DNA of 64,000 nucleotides from Billgrantia pellis (GCF_008297955.1 NZ_VTPY01000003.1:496001-560000), one strand, 5' to 3'; numbered from the stretch's first letter, positions 1 to 8,504 are shown. The notes: generated by a model not told the origin, from the letters alone. Numbers and translations: made by a program.

Positions 1-835
1 CCAGGGAACTGGCAGCCAACTGCCCGGGATTCAGCATCAGCGCCGTGCCGAGGATAATGAGCGAATACCAGAATACCGCCATGATCACCGAGATCATCAG
101 CACGCGGCCTATCTCGCGAAACGGCAGGTTGATCTCCTCGGCCGCCTGGGGAATGACATCGAACCCCACGAACATGAAGGGCACCATGATGATCACCATC
201 ATGATGCCGCCCACGACGCCCTGCTCGACGGAGAACAGCGGCTCCATGGTCGCGGCATTGCCCTGAAAGAGCGCGCCGGTGATGAACATGATGCCCACCA
301 CCAGGATCAGCAGGGTTACCAGCTTCTGCACCAGTGCCGCGGTGCGAATACCGACGTAGTTCACCCACATCATCAACACCGAACCGGCCACGCCGACGGC
401 TACCCAGGTCGCCTGCACATCCCAATCGGCAATGGTCCACAGATGCCCTACGGCATAACCGGGGAAGAGATGCTCAACGACAGTCGGGAGCGCCACGGCC
501 TCGAAGGCCACCACGCTGACATAGCCCAGGGTAATCGCCCAGGTGCACAGGAAAGAGGCGAAGTGCCCCAGGGCGCGATAGCTGTAGACGTGCTCCCCTC
601 CCACCTGGGGCATGGCGGAAGCGAGCTCGGCATAGGTGAGGCCCACCAGCACGATGATTAAACCGCCAATCAGAAAGGCCGTGATCGCGCCCAGGCTTCC
701 GGCGGACTGGATCCAGCTGCCGGTCAGCACGATCCACCCCCAGCCGATCATGGCGCCGAAGGCCAACGCCAGCACATCCTTGCGGGCCAGCACACGAGCC
801 AGCTGGCCCGACTCTGTCGCGGTTTCCCGGGTCAT
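1..835 (-). CDS. APC-family amino acid permease (N-terminal 278 residues; runs off the left edge)
   Basis: The frame is open from an ATG at 835 to the window edge, so the C-terminus is missing. The start reads MTRETATESGQLARVLARKD, a cytoplasmic N-tail, followed by hydrophobic segments. It holds the APC hallmark GAMIGWGWIVLTGSW in the first helix and, further on, ELASAMPQVGGEHVYSYRAL, typical of the helix 2-3 region of amino-acid/polyamine permeases. About seven membrane segments are visible. The family imports amino acids or amines by H+ or Na+ coupling; the substrate cannot be read from the sequence. About 260 bp of AT-richer DNA upstream should hold its promoter. The next gene lies in the same orientation but beyond that gap, so they are probably separate units. 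Confidence 0.85.
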   Translation of the reverse strand, partial: MTRETATESGQLARVLARKDVLALAFGAMIGWGWIVLTGSWIQSAGSLGAITAFLIGGLIIVLVGLTYAELASAMPQVGGEHVYSYRALGHFASFLCTWAITLGYVSVVAFEAVALPTVVEHLFPGYAVGHLWTIADWDVQATWVAVGVAGSVLMMWVNYVGIRTAALVQKLVTLLILVVGIMFITGALFQGNAATMEPLFSVEQGVVGGIMMVIIMVPFMFVGFDVIPQAAEEINLPFREIGRVLMISVIMAVFWYSLIILGTALMLNPGQLAASSL

Positions 836-1098
836 ATCGTCCTCACGATTTGTCCTTGTCGAGTGTTAAATATTTACCTCACGATTAACAAAATAATCAA
901 CGAAACCGCCACAATCCGCGACGATCTTTTAGCAGAATAGACCTTGGTCGGAGCAATGGTTGGCCTAGGTTGTGAGACTCATACCCAACGAAATGCCCAG
1001 CGGTGAGCTGGCGCGCAGTGGATGACCTTGCCGATCGCGAACGGCGGAAGAGCGAACTTAGCGCCGTAGCGACCGGGCGATCCGACCCAGAAGTCGAC

Positions 1099-2487
1099 TC
1101 ACACCGTGCGGGCGCGCTTGTGTGGCGCTGCCGTGGCCACGGCCAGGCTCACCAGGGTCGAGACGACGAGCGCCCCGAGGAAGGGCGGCAGCGTGGGAAC
1201 GCTGCCCGGGAAGCTCGCCGCCAGTACGCCGGCCGCCAGGCTACCCTGAATCATCCAGCCCGGCAGCACGGCACCAAGCATGCCGGCCATGCCACCCGCC
1301 ACCGCGGCCACGGGTGTCATGCGCCGCCAGAGGCCCAGCAATACCGGCACCACGATGGCGGCACACAGCAGATCGGCGATCAGGAACAGCCGCAACACCG
1401 AAAGCCCCTGCAGGGCTACGATCACCACCGGCACCATCAGGGCCACGGTCACCCGTCGTGCCGCCCCGATGGAAAGCCCACGCCGACCGGACCCCGCTAC
1501 CGCCAATGATGCGATGCCGTTCTGCAGGGTATCGACGCTGGACGCCACCAGCGTGACCGCCAGCACCAGCGCCGGCAGTGCCAGCCAGCCCGGCGCCTCG
1601 GTCAGCAGCGCGAAGAAGGGAATGGGCGGCTCGCCCAGCGCCAGTCCGCTCATGGCCGCCAGGATGCCCAACCCACCCACCGCGACAACGCCCCCTACCG
1701 TGGCGAGGCCGCCCAGCCAGGCGCCGCGGCACAGCGCTCGCTCGTCGCGCGCCGCCCAGACCCGCTGCCAGTAGCCTTGGTGAAAGAGGTTGGCGGCGGT
1801 CACCGCAATGACCAGCGTCAGTGCCACGCCCAACGCATCGCCGGCAGCAATCGAGGGGAATGTCGCCTCGGCGGGCATCAAGGGCAGACGCGCAAGCGCC
1901 ACGCCACCCACCAGCAGCAACAGGGCGATCATCAACCACGCCTGCCAGCGATCGGTGGCAAGGCTGGCACGCAGGCCACCGACAGCCGTGTAGAGCAACG
2001 TGGTAACGGCCACGCCGACCACCACCAGCGCCGGCGGTACCCCTGAGAGCATGGCGGTGATGGCACCGATGGCGGTCAGCTCCGCAGCCAGGAAGCAGGC
2101 CATATAGAGTATCGAGACCAATGCCACCCAGCGCCGCACGCCGGCCCCATAGCATGCCTCGGCGAACTCGCCGATGCTGCGGCCCTCCGGCAGATGGCGA
2201 CGTATCGCCGGTCCGTAGAATCCCAGTACGATGAACGGTAGTGCCGATCCGATGGCGTAGCCCGCCAGGGCCACGGGGCCGGCGAAGGCGCCGATCTCGG
2301 GCGGCGCGAAGAGAATCCACGCGCCCATGCCCGAGGCCAGGAACGACAGGCCCAAGGTTGCCGCCGTTTGAGAGTTTCGGGCGGTCACGTAGTCGTCGAG
2401 GGGACCATCGGCCCGGCGGGCCCGCAGGCCCAGGAGAGCAAAACAGAGCAGCGCCGCGCCAAGCACGGCTGAGGTCAGGTAGGGCAT
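1099..2487 (-). CDS. thiV: Sodium:solute symporter (SSS family), TPP-riboswitch controlled; probable thiamine or thiamine-precursor importer
   Basis: A 462-residue membrane protein with about 13 hydrophobic segments and SSS-family features: an N-terminal helix then YVTARNSQ, a GMGAWILFAPPE segment in helix 2, an AVGGLRASLATDRWQAWLM loop, and VASSVDTLQNGIAS in the sodium-site helix. The ATG at 2487 follows GGAGGAAGTGCGAC, a strong ribosome site that is also the end of the TPP riboswitch. The link to thiamine rests on that riboswitch; ThiV is the name given in comparative-genomic work to an SSS transporter under THI-element control. Whether thiamine, its pyrimidine moiety or another precursor is carried is not shown. 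No thiamine biosynthesis gene is adjacent. Confidence 0.8.
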   Translation of the reverse strand: MPYLTSAVLGAALLCFALLGLRARRADGPLDDYVTARNSQTAATLGLSFLASGMGAWILFAPPEIGAFAGPVALAGYAIGSALPFIVLGFYGPAIRRHLPEGRSIGEFAEACYGAGVRRWVALVSILYMACFLAAELTAIGAITAMLSGVPPALVVVGVAVTTLLYTAVGGLRASLATDRWQAWLMIALLLLVGGVALARLPLMPAEATFPSIAAGDALGVALTLVIAVTAANLFHQGYWQRVWAARDERALCRGAWLGGLATVGGVVAVGGLGILAAMSGLALGEPPIPFFALLTEAPGWLALPALVLAVTLVASSVDTLQNGIASLAVAGSGRRGLSIGAARRVTVALMVPVVIVALQGLSVLRLFLIADLLCAAIVVPVLLGLWRRMTPVAAVAGGMAGMLGAVLPGWMIQGSLAAGVLAASFPGSVPTLPPFLGALVVSTLVSLAVATAAPHKRARTV

Positions 2488-2493
2488 GTCGCA

Positions 2494-2577
2494 CTTCCTC
2501 CGCCGGTATGAACCGGATCAGGTCCAGGGTCGGCGCATTGCGCCCTCTCAGCCTCGCCGCGACAAGACTCCCCTGGC
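2494..2577 (-). promoter_or_regulatory. TPP riboswitch (THI element)
   Basis: Read on the minus strand, the region carries the conserved THI-box blocks in order: GGGGAGTCTTG, GGCTGAGAGGGCGC with a short variable P3 hairpin (GGCGCAATGCGCC), GACCCTGGACCTGATCCGG and TTCATACCGGCGGAGGAAG. The last block contains the Shine-Dalgarno sequence of the symporter at 2487. Closing the aptamer would hide GGAGG, so translational repression by thiamine pyrophosphate is the likely mechanism. No separate terminator hairpin lies between aptamer and start codon. Confidence 0.95.
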
Positions 2578-2697
2578 GACAGTGAATGAGTGGCAATCGA
2601 GCGCGTAGGAAATTCAGCCAAGCCGATATGACCTCGCATCCCCGGGAATGTTATAACAGCGGCATAACCAGAACGACTACCCTCGCAGGGAACCATC

Positions 2698-3408
2698 ATG
2701 CCGTTTACCGAAGCCAAGGAACATGCCCCCGGGCGGCTGCATGCCATCTTCGCCGACCCCTACACCGCTTTCGACAACCTGGCCGCCGAACGCCAGCTGC
2801 ATTTGCGCGTCGCGCTGCAGGCGCTGGTATACCAGCCCATGGCAAACGATCGACTTGCGCTGCGGGTAATACACGGCTGGGAGAACGGCGGCTTCGAGCC
2901 CGTCGACTTGGCGCACCGGGACCACCGTATCGCCTCGTTGGCCGACCTCGACCGGGTCCGCGACGGCTACCGTCAAGCGCTGGAGCGGGCCGCCCCTCTC
3001 CCCCAGGATGATGGCACGCTGCTGGCTCGCCCACTGGCCGAGGCCATCGCTGCCGCCGAGGCCCGAGGACAAGCGCTCGACGAGGCAACCCGCACCATTC
3101 CGGCGCGCTGGCCGGCCTTCGATGGGGGTCTTATTCTCTACACCTTCTTCAAGGTCTATCACCGCCTCACCTACGGCGAGGACGACAGCTACCGCTCGAT
3201 CCAGTGCGAAACCGCTGAAGGTTCTCGCGAAATTCACGAATTTCATCTCGAGGAAGGCGAGTTCGCCGTGGTCTGTCCCACAGACAAGGCATCCGGCAAC
3301 AGCGTCCTGACCCTTCACGTCAGCCAGTTGGAGCCGGTGCTGATGCTGCTGGAGAATTGCCGAGACTCGCTAGTGGGCGTCTCCCGCGGCACCCTTCCCA
3401 TCAGGTAG
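2698..3408 (+). CDS. Conserved-looking hypothetical protein, 236 aa
   Basis: Not recognised. The ATG at 2698 follows GCAGGGAACCATC, a reasonable ribosome site. The protein is soluble-looking, with no signal peptide or membrane segment. It is mixed alpha/beta, with an acidic middle part (EEGEFAVV) and the aromatic stretch LILYTFFKVYHRLTYGEDD around residues 145-162. Codon use matches neighbouring genes and the frame is long and clean, so it is probably real. Its last 31 codons (SLVGVSRGTLPIR and before) lie on the opposite strand of the AhpD-like gene's 3' end, so the true C-terminus may have been extended by loss of an earlier stop. It stands alone, divergent from the thiV-like gene. Confidence 0.6.
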   Translation: MPFTEAKEHAPGRLHAIFADPYTAFDNLAAERQLHLRVALQALVYQPMANDRLALRVIHGWENGGFEPVDLAHRDHRIASLADLDRVRDGYRQALERAAPLPQDDGTLLARPLAEAIAAAEARGQALDEATRTIPARWPAFDGGLILYTFFKVYHRLTYGEDDSYRSIQCETAEGSREIHEFHLEEGEFAVVCPTDKASGNSVLTLHVSQLEPVLMLLENCRDSLVGVSRGTLPIR

Positions 3409-3962
3409 AACTCCTCGTTGGGAGGCGTGCCGGTGAGTGTGACCAGGCGGTTGGAAAGGCCGAAGAAGGCGGCGATGGCGCCGATGTCCCAGATGTCGTC
3501 CTGGGTGAAGCCAACTTCGATCAGGCGAGCCTGCCATTCATCGGTGAGTTCTCCCACTTCCAGGCCGCAGTAAAGGGCGAAGTCGAGCATCACACGATGA
3601 CGCTCGTCGATCGGCGCGGTGCGGTGGTTGATGGCGACCTGATCGGCCAGCAGCGGGTTCTTGCTGTAGATGCGCACCAGCGCGCCATGGGCCACCACGC
3701 AATAGAGGCAGCGGTTGCGCGCACTGGTGGCGACGACGATCATTTCCTTCTCGGCCTTGGTCAGCGTATCGGACTCGCGCTCCATCAGCGCATCGTGATA
3801 GGCAAAGAAAGCACGAAATTCGCCCGGCCGATGCGCCAGCATTAAAAAGACGTTGGGTACGAACCCAGCCTTCTCCTGCACGGCGAGAATGGCCTCGCGA
3901 ATATCGTCAGGCAGGTCAAGGATCGACTCGGGAACGGGAAAGCGGCTGATCGAAACTGTCAT
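3315..3962 (-). CDS. Peroxidase-related enzyme, AhpD/carboxymuconolactone decarboxylase fold
   Basis: Matches the uncharacterised peroxidase-related family of about 190-200 residues. The N-terminus has SRFPVPESILDLPDDIRE, and the redox motif ARNRCLYCVVAHG supplies the CxxC-xxx-H expected of AhpD-like proteins. GFTQDDIWDIGAIAAFFGLS follows, then NRLVTLTGTPPNEEFYLMGR, where family members usually end. A further ~20 residues (ETPTSESRQ onward) run into the convergent hypothetical gene, giving a 94-bp tail-to-tail overlap. The start at 3962 is preferred over 3980 because CTGGAGAACGCC precedes it. The role is probably thiol-dependent peroxide or organic-hydroperoxide handling; the true substrate is unknown. 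Confidence 0.8.
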   Translation of the reverse strand: MTVSISRFPVPESILDLPDDIREAILAVQEKAGFVPNVFLMLAHRPGEFRAFFAYHDALMERESDTLTKAEKEMIVVATSARNRCLYCVVAHGALVRIYSKNPLLADQVAINHRTAPIDERHRVMLDFALYCGLEVGELTDEWQARLIEVGFTQDDIWDIGAIAAFFGLSNRLVTLTGTPPNEEFYLMGRVPRETPTSESRQFSSSISTGSNWLT

Positions 3963-4419
3963 GGCGTTCTCCAGGGACATTGTCGTTCTTGTCGCCGTAC
4001 AGTTAACGTCAACGTCGTACCTCTGTCCATGCGACCTCCGTCACGCTCCAGCCGCAGGGAACACGTGACCACGCGTTTACGACTCTCCTTCTTGAACGAC
4101 CATGCGATCCTCCAGGAAAAACGGCCATTCAACTGGCCATACCGGCCAGCATCCCGCGAGCGCACCGCCTCCAAGGTCGTGACCTTACGATGCCACCGCT
4201 GTAGCCGGGATGCATGTCGCTGCGCTGCGCGAAGCGGGGCCGCCGGGCGCCAAGGTGACGATGTTAGCTCAGTGAGAGGGTAAGCCTATTTGGAGTCGCA
4301 GGGAGCAGGAGCCGCCTGCCTGGTCGTCGCAATTGACATCCAGGAGGACGCAAATGGGCAGTCGTGGGCAAGGAGAAATATGGGACTGCTAAATAGCTAA
4401 CAATAACCGGAGTCTCTCA
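3963..4419. other. Intergenic region upstream of the first TRAP operon, with a possible 12-codon ORF
   Basis: There is no substantial gene in these 457 bp. The last 100 bp must hold the promoter of the TRAP operon starting at 4420. A short frame at 4354-4392 begins ATG after CAGGAGGACGCAA, a near-ideal ribosome site, encodes MGSRGQGEIWDC and stops 27 bp before dctP. It could be a leader peptide, but nothing else supports that. A tRNA-like string TTAGCTCAGTGAGAGGG near 4265 lacks a matching acceptor stem. Confidence 0.4.
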
Positions 4420-5451
4420 ATGTCCGTTACCAATCTCGCCTCAGCAGTGCACTTCACTCATTCACGGCTGTCATTGCCCGGAATCGGCCTTGTCTTGTGC
4501 CTTGGCATCGCGGCCTCCGCTCAAGCGGCCACACGCCTGGATTTTTCCAACGAATACAACGCTAACTCCATTCACGCCCAGGGGGATGCCTATTTCATCG
4601 AACAGGTCAGGGAGCTCACCGACGGTGAAGTCGACATCACGCTGCATACCGGCGGCGCATTGGGATTCAAGTCCGGCGACCATTTTTACGCCGTGGCCGA
4701 TAACGCCGTACAGATTGCCGATACCCTGTCGGGTACCATGAGCGGTATCGACCCCATCTTCCTGCTTTCCTCCCTTCCCTTCCTGGTGGATGGCGTCGAC
4801 GAAGCCCGCCAACTCTACGAGATCGCACGCCCCTACTACGACGAGGTGTTCGAGGATAACGACCAGGTTCTGCTCTACGCCTCGCCTTGGCCGGCCAGCG
4901 GCATCTGGTCGCGTGAAGCCGTCACTTCCAGCGAAAGCCTCCAGAACCTGAAGATCCGCACCTTCGACCGCAACGGCACCGAAACCCTACGCAATGCCGG
5001 TGCGGCCCCGGTCAGCCTGTCCTGGGCAGACGTGGTTCCGCAGTTGGCCACTGGTGGCATCAACGCTGTGCTGACCTCCGCCGAGGCCGGCGCCAATGCC
5101 AGCTTCTGGGAGCACCAGCAGCACTTCAGTGGCATCCAGTACGCCATCCCGTTGAACATGGTGCACATGAATCGCAATGCCTTCGAATCCCTCTCATCGG
5201 ATCAGCAGGAAGCCCTGCGTGAAGCTGCCCGCCGTACGGATGAACACAACTGGCAAGCGGTACGCGAACGAACCGTGAGCAACTACGGCACGCTCGAAGA
5301 GAATGGCGTGTCGATCCACGACCCCGTCTCAGCGGACTTCCAACAAGCGCTGTCCGAGGCCGCGAGCCCAGTCATCAGCGGCTGGCAGGATGACATGGGC
5401 GAGCGCGGTCAGGAAATCCTCGAAACCTTCCACAATGGACAGACACCATGA
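4420..5451 (+). CDS. dctP: TRAP transporter solute-binding protein, DctP family (TRAP-1)
   Basis: A 343-residue protein with a long basic N-region, a hydrophobic core (GIGLVLCLGIAASA) and a likely cleavage after AQA near residue 36, so it is periplasmic. DctP features are visible: the early LDFSNEYNANSIHAQGDAYF strand-helix, LHTGGALGFKSGDHFYAV, the NLKIRTFDRNGTETLRNAGA segment containing the conserved Arg that binds substrate carboxylate, and SWADVVPQLATGGINAVLTS. It captures an organic acid for the membrane subunits that follow; the substrate is unknown. CGGAGTCTC precedes the ATG. The stop overlaps the dctQ start (ATGA), so these two are translationally coupled, unlike in the other three DctP operons here. 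Confidence 0.9.
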   Translation: MSVTNLASAVHFTHSRLSLPGIGLVLCLGIAASAQAATRLDFSNEYNANSIHAQGDAYFIEQVRELTDGEVDITLHTGGALGFKSGDHFYAVADNAVQIADTLSGTMSGIDPIFLLSSLPFLVDGVDEARQLYEIARPYYDEVFEDNDQVLLYASPWPASGIWSREAVTSSESLQNLKIRTFDRNGTETLRNAGAAPVSLSWADVVPQLATGGINAVLTSAEAGANASFWEHQQHFSGIQYAIPLNMVHMNRNAFESLSSDQQEALREAARRTDEHNWQAVRERTVSNYGTLEENGVSIHDPVSADFQQALSEAASPVISGWQDDMGERGQEILETFHNGQTP

Positions 5452-5954
5452 TCGGCTGGCTGGCCACCCTGTCGCGAGGCTTGAACCGCCTCGCGGCAGG
5501 GGTCGCGATTCTGCTGATCCTGTACATGTTCGGGCACATCATCCTCGAAATCGTGTTGCGGCTGTTCGGTCACTCGACATTCATCCTCGATGAATACATC
5601 GGCTATGCCGTTGCTGCCATGACCTTCCTCGGCCTGCCCTATGTCCTGGAGAAGAACGGGCTGATCCGCGTCGCACTGGTTCTAGACCGCTTGCCCGGGA
5701 AATGGCACTGGCCGCTGGAACTGCTTATTGCCGTCACCAGCTTCGCGGCTTTCGGCTGGCTATCGCTGTTCTGGTGGCAGAACGTGGTTCGCAGTTATCA
5801 GCGCGGCATCACCAGCGACACCCTGGCCGAAACACCGCTATGGGTTCCCGAAGGCATCGTGCTGCTCGGCCTGTGGCTGCTGTGCTTCACGCTGGTAGTC
5901 CGCAGCCTCCAGCTCGTCACAAAACGTTCGCGCCATACCCACCCGGCACAATAA
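5448..5954 (+). CDS. dctQ: TRAP transporter small permease, DctQ family (TRAP-1)
   Basis: A 168-residue protein with four predicted membrane helices, the usual DctQ topology. LDEYIGYAVAAMTFLGLPYV and the following KNGLIRV match the family's conserved E-x-x-x-Y and charged-loop region. In the TRAP complex it forms the scaffold beside the large DctM subunit. The start overlaps the dctP stop by four bases. The dctM gene begins 18 bp downstream. Confidence 0.88.
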   Translation: MIGWLATLSRGLNRLAAGVAILLILYMFGHIILEIVLRLFGHSTFILDEYIGYAVAAMTFLGLPYVLEKNGLIRVALVLDRLPGKWHWPLELLIAVTSFAAFGWLSLFWWQNVVRSYQRGITSDTLAETPLWVPEGIVLLGLWLLCFTLVVRSLQLVTKRSRHTHPAQ

Positions 5955-5972
5955 GAATGAGGATCATCGACT

Positions 5973-7277
5973 ATGGACATGGTATGGATCGCCATTGGCG
6001 TGGCGGCACTGTTGATCACGGTGCTGGCCATGGGCACCTGGGTCTTCGCCGCCCTGGTGATCGCCGCCATGGGTTCGCTGTGGTGGCTGGGAGGTTTCGA
6101 GCTTGATCGGATCGGACTGATCTTCTCGCGGATTCTCTACCGAGCAGGAAACAGTTGGGAGCTTTCCGCCATTCCGCTCTTCATCCTGATGGGCGAGCTG
6201 ATCTTCCGCTCCAACGTCTCCGAACGGCTGTTCAAGGGGCTGACCCCACTCACGCGCCCCTTACCAGGTGGCGTGCTGCACACCAATGTGTTCGGCTGCG
6301 CGCTGTTTGCCGCCGTCAGTGGATCCAGCGCCGCCACCACAGCGACCATCGGCAAGATTACCTCTCGAGAACTCGCCAACCGCGGTTACGATCGCGACCT
6401 CTCGATCGGTTCACTGGCCGGAGCGGGCAGCCTGGGCCTGTTGATCCCCCCCTCCATCGTGATGATTGTCTATGGCGTCCAGGCCGAGGTCTCGATCAGC
6501 AAACTGTTCATGGCCGGTGTGATACCAGGCTTGCTGATCGCCCTGCTGTATAGCGGCTTCATCATTCTGCGCAGCATGCTGAAGCCGCACCTCGCTCCCC
6601 GGCAAACCGGAAGTGAGGTAGGAATCTGGCAAGCCTTGACGTTGTTGACCCCGGTGGTGGCCTTGATCACTATCGTCATCGGCTCGATCTATTCAGGAAT
6701 CGCTACACCCTCGGAAGCCGCGGCTGTTGGCGTTGCCGCCACCCTGGGCTTGCTCGCCCTGGAGCGCCAACTCACTCTGCCCATGCTGCTCGATGCCCTC
6801 AAGGGCACCCTGATCAGCGCCACCATGGTCTGTAGCTTGCTGGTCACCGCCATGCTGCTCTCCACGGCCATGGGCTATTTGCACCTGCCTCGGGAGCTGG
6901 CCGCCTGGATCGCCGCGCAACAGTTCACGCCCATGGCCCTGCTCATGGCATTGGCGGTGTTCTATATCGTGCTGGGGCTGTTTCTCGACGGCATCTCGAT
7001 CACCGTGATGAGCCTGCCTATCACCCTGCCCATCGTCATCCTGGCAGGCTTCGACCCACTGTGGTTCGGCGTTTTCCTGGTGATCATGGTGGAGCTTGGG
7101 CAGATCACCCCACCCGTCGGCTTCAACCTATTCGTGCTACAGGGCATGACCGGTGAGAACATTGGCCGGGTGGCCTGGGCCTCGGCCCCCTTCTTCTTAC
7201 TAATGTGCCTCGCCGCAGCATTAATTAGCGTGTGGCCGCAAATCGCCTTATGGCTGCCCACATTACTTGCTAGTTAG
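5973..7277 (+). CDS. dctM: TRAP transporter large permease, DctM family (TRAP-1)
   Basis: A 434-residue membrane protein with about 12 segments of the DctM/ion-transporter superfamily. Diagnostic motifs are IPLFILMGELIFRSNVSERL, the GCALFAAVSGSSAATTATIGK hairpin loop that binds sodium, GAGSLGLLIPPSIVMIVYG, and near the C-terminus QITPPVGFNLFVLQG. It carries substrate in symport with Na+ after delivery by DctP. The start at 5973 follows a weak GAGGATCATCGACT; alternative starts would cut into the first helix. A strong hairpin 9 bp after the stop ends the operon. Confidence 0.92.
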   Translation: MDMVWIAIGVAALLITVLAMGTWVFAALVIAAMGSLWWLGGFELDRIGLIFSRILYRAGNSWELSAIPLFILMGELIFRSNVSERLFKGLTPLTRPLPGGVLHTNVFGCALFAAVSGSSAATTATIGKITSRELANRGYDRDLSIGSLAGAGSLGLLIPPSIVMIVYGVQAEVSISKLFMAGVIPGLLIALLYSGFIILRSMLKPHLAPRQTGSEVGIWQALTLLTPVVALITIVIGSIYSGIATPSEAAAVGVAATLGLLALERQLTLPMLLDALKGTLISATMVCSLLVTAMLLSTAMGYLHLPRELAAWIAAQQFTPMALLMALAVFYIVLGLFLDGISITVMSLPITLPIVILAGFDPLWFGVFLVIMVELGQITPPVGFNLFVLQGMTGENIGRVAWASAPFFLLMCLAAALISVWPQIALWLPTLLAS

Positions 7278-7285
7278 ATGTACCG

Positions 7286-7311
7286 CCATTGCACGGCTGG
7301 CCGTGCAATGG
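7286..7311 (+). terminator. Rho-independent terminator of the TRAP-1 operon
   Basis: A perfect 11-bp stem (CCATTGCACGG / CCGTGCAATGG) with a CTGG loop, followed by TCCTCTTTC. It lies 8 bp past the dctM stop and separates this operon from the convergent regulator gene, for which it may also act. Confidence 0.85.
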
Positions 7312-7344
7312 TCCTCTTTCTGCATGACTCAACCAATCAACGAT

Positions 7345-8391
7345 TCATGCTGAGTTCTTATCCTCTTGATATACTTTACGAAAGCGACCAGCGGAGATAT
7401 CAAACAACTGATGAAAACAACGTCGAAAATGAGAAATGCTGACAAAGCCCGTGGCAACGGCAATTTCGGCAATAGGCTTGTTTGTTTGCTGGAGAAGCTG
7501 CCGAGCATGCGTCAAGCGCAACTCCAGATAATACCTCGAAGGGCTGGCATCGACATGATGACAAAACAGCCTTTCAAGTTGACGTCTGGAAATACCCACG
7601 CACTCGCTAATCTCCATGATTGAAAGAGGTTCTTCAATGTTATTTCTCATTAACTGCAGAGAAATTTTCAAAGGTTCCGGCAAGGTAGGATTGCGGTCAA
7701 TGCTGCAGACAGAAACATCGATAACTTCCGCCATTTTATCGCAACTTAAAACCTCCTCGATAGCGCTTACGAATTCTTCTCCGCAATCGTTTTTTACGAT
7801 TTCAAGCATCATATTCAAGGAGCTACTGGCACCGGCACAGCTAACGCGATCCCGATCCAGCACAAAGCTACGATTGGATATCATCACATGAGGAAACTCT
7901 TCCATCATCAATGCCCGACCATCGGGATAGTAAGCGCACTCGTAGCCATCCAGCAGGCCCGCCTCAGCAAGAAAATAGGCTCCATTCCATAGACCGCCAA
8001 GCATCACGCCGGCGTTACCAGCGACTCTTAGCTTGGAACGTATGGCGGCACTGGTACGTGGCGGGACACGAAGGCCACCACAGAGGATAAGAATATCAAG
8101 CTGCTTCTCGTCGAGCTGCGATAGCTGGCAATCAACCGATATCTCGATTCCCAAATCGGAAAGTACCGTATCGCCGTCATTACCCACCACCAGGACTTCA
8201 TAGATGGTAGACGGGCGCATCAGATTTGCGGTGACCAATGCATCAACCGCCCCAGTGAAAGCCATCATGGAGAAATTTTCCAACAGCAGAAAGGCCACCC
8301 GACGCACTTCCGAAGTCGCCTGAAAAGGGCCATTGCCTTCGATATATATCATGTTTTTGTTTTTCAGCAAGCTTGCGAAATGTGCCACCAT
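7345..8391 (-). CDS. GlxA-type transcriptional regulator: DJ-1/PfpI-like N-domain plus AraC DNA-binding domain
   Basis: About 348 residues from an ATG at 8391 preceded by GCGGAGGCGCG; the frame opens further upstream but has no ribosome site there. Residues 25-200 form the GATase1-like domain (VAFLLLENFSMMAFTGAVDAL, then ILCGGLRVPP). The C-terminal ~100 residues are an AraC/XylS double helix-turn-helix: SIMEISECVGISRRQLERLF and ITHIA-like IAEIAVATGFVSISHFRRCF. Relatives (ArgR, GbdR, CdhR of Pseudomonas) activate uptake and catabolism of arginine, betaine or carnitine. It is divergent from TRAP-2, and repeated TGTCGC half-sites lie between them, so it probably controls that operon. GC is lower than in flanking genes. 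Confidence 0.9.
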   Translation of the reverse strand: MVAHFASLLKNKNMIYIEGNGPFQATSEVRRVAFLLLENFSMMAFTGAVDALVTANLMRPSTIYEVLVVGNDGDTVLSDLGIEISVDCQLSQLDEKQLDILILCGGLRVPPRTSAAIRSKLRVAGNAGVMLGGLWNGAYFLAEAGLLDGYECAYYPDGRALMMEEFPHVMISNRSFVLDRDRVSCAGASSSLNMMLEIVKNDCGEEFVSAIEEVLSCDKMAEVIDVSVCSIDRNPTLPEPLKISLQLMRNNIEEPLSIMEISECVGISRRQLERLFCHHVDASPSRYYLELRLTHARQLLQQTNKPIAEIAVATGFVSISHFRRCFHQLFDISAGRFRKVYQEDKNSA

Positions 8392-8476
8392 CGCGCCTCC
8401 GCTTATGCCATTGGAATTGTGTTTATTCGAAGTTACTAACGACCATTTAGGCACCAGCGCCCGATTTCGTCACCCC

Positions 8477-8504
8477 ATGTCGCTAGCCGGCATCATGATG
8501 TCGC
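8477..8504 (+). promoter_or_regulatory. Direct repeat ATGTCGC x2, probable AraC-type activator site for TRAP-2
   Basis: ATGTCGC occurs at 8477-8483 and again at 8498-8504, exactly 21 bp apart, placing both on the same DNA face as expected for the two half-sites of an AraC-family dimer. TGTCGC is also the conserved start of the Pseudomonas ArgR half-site, a regulator of the same domain type as the gene at 7345-8391. The repeat sits 70-97 bp upstream of dctP at 8574, a position suited to activation. Confidence 0.6.

Noticed and set aside
4214..4220. A single ATGTCGC upstream of TRAP-1, like the TRAP-2 activator half-site
   Set aside because: No second copy at 21 bp, and it lies 200 bp from dctP; probably chance.
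4262..4300. tRNA-like string TTAGCTCAGTGAGAGGG
   Set aside because: Resembles a D-arm, but no pairing acceptor stem, anticodon stem or T-arm could be built around it.
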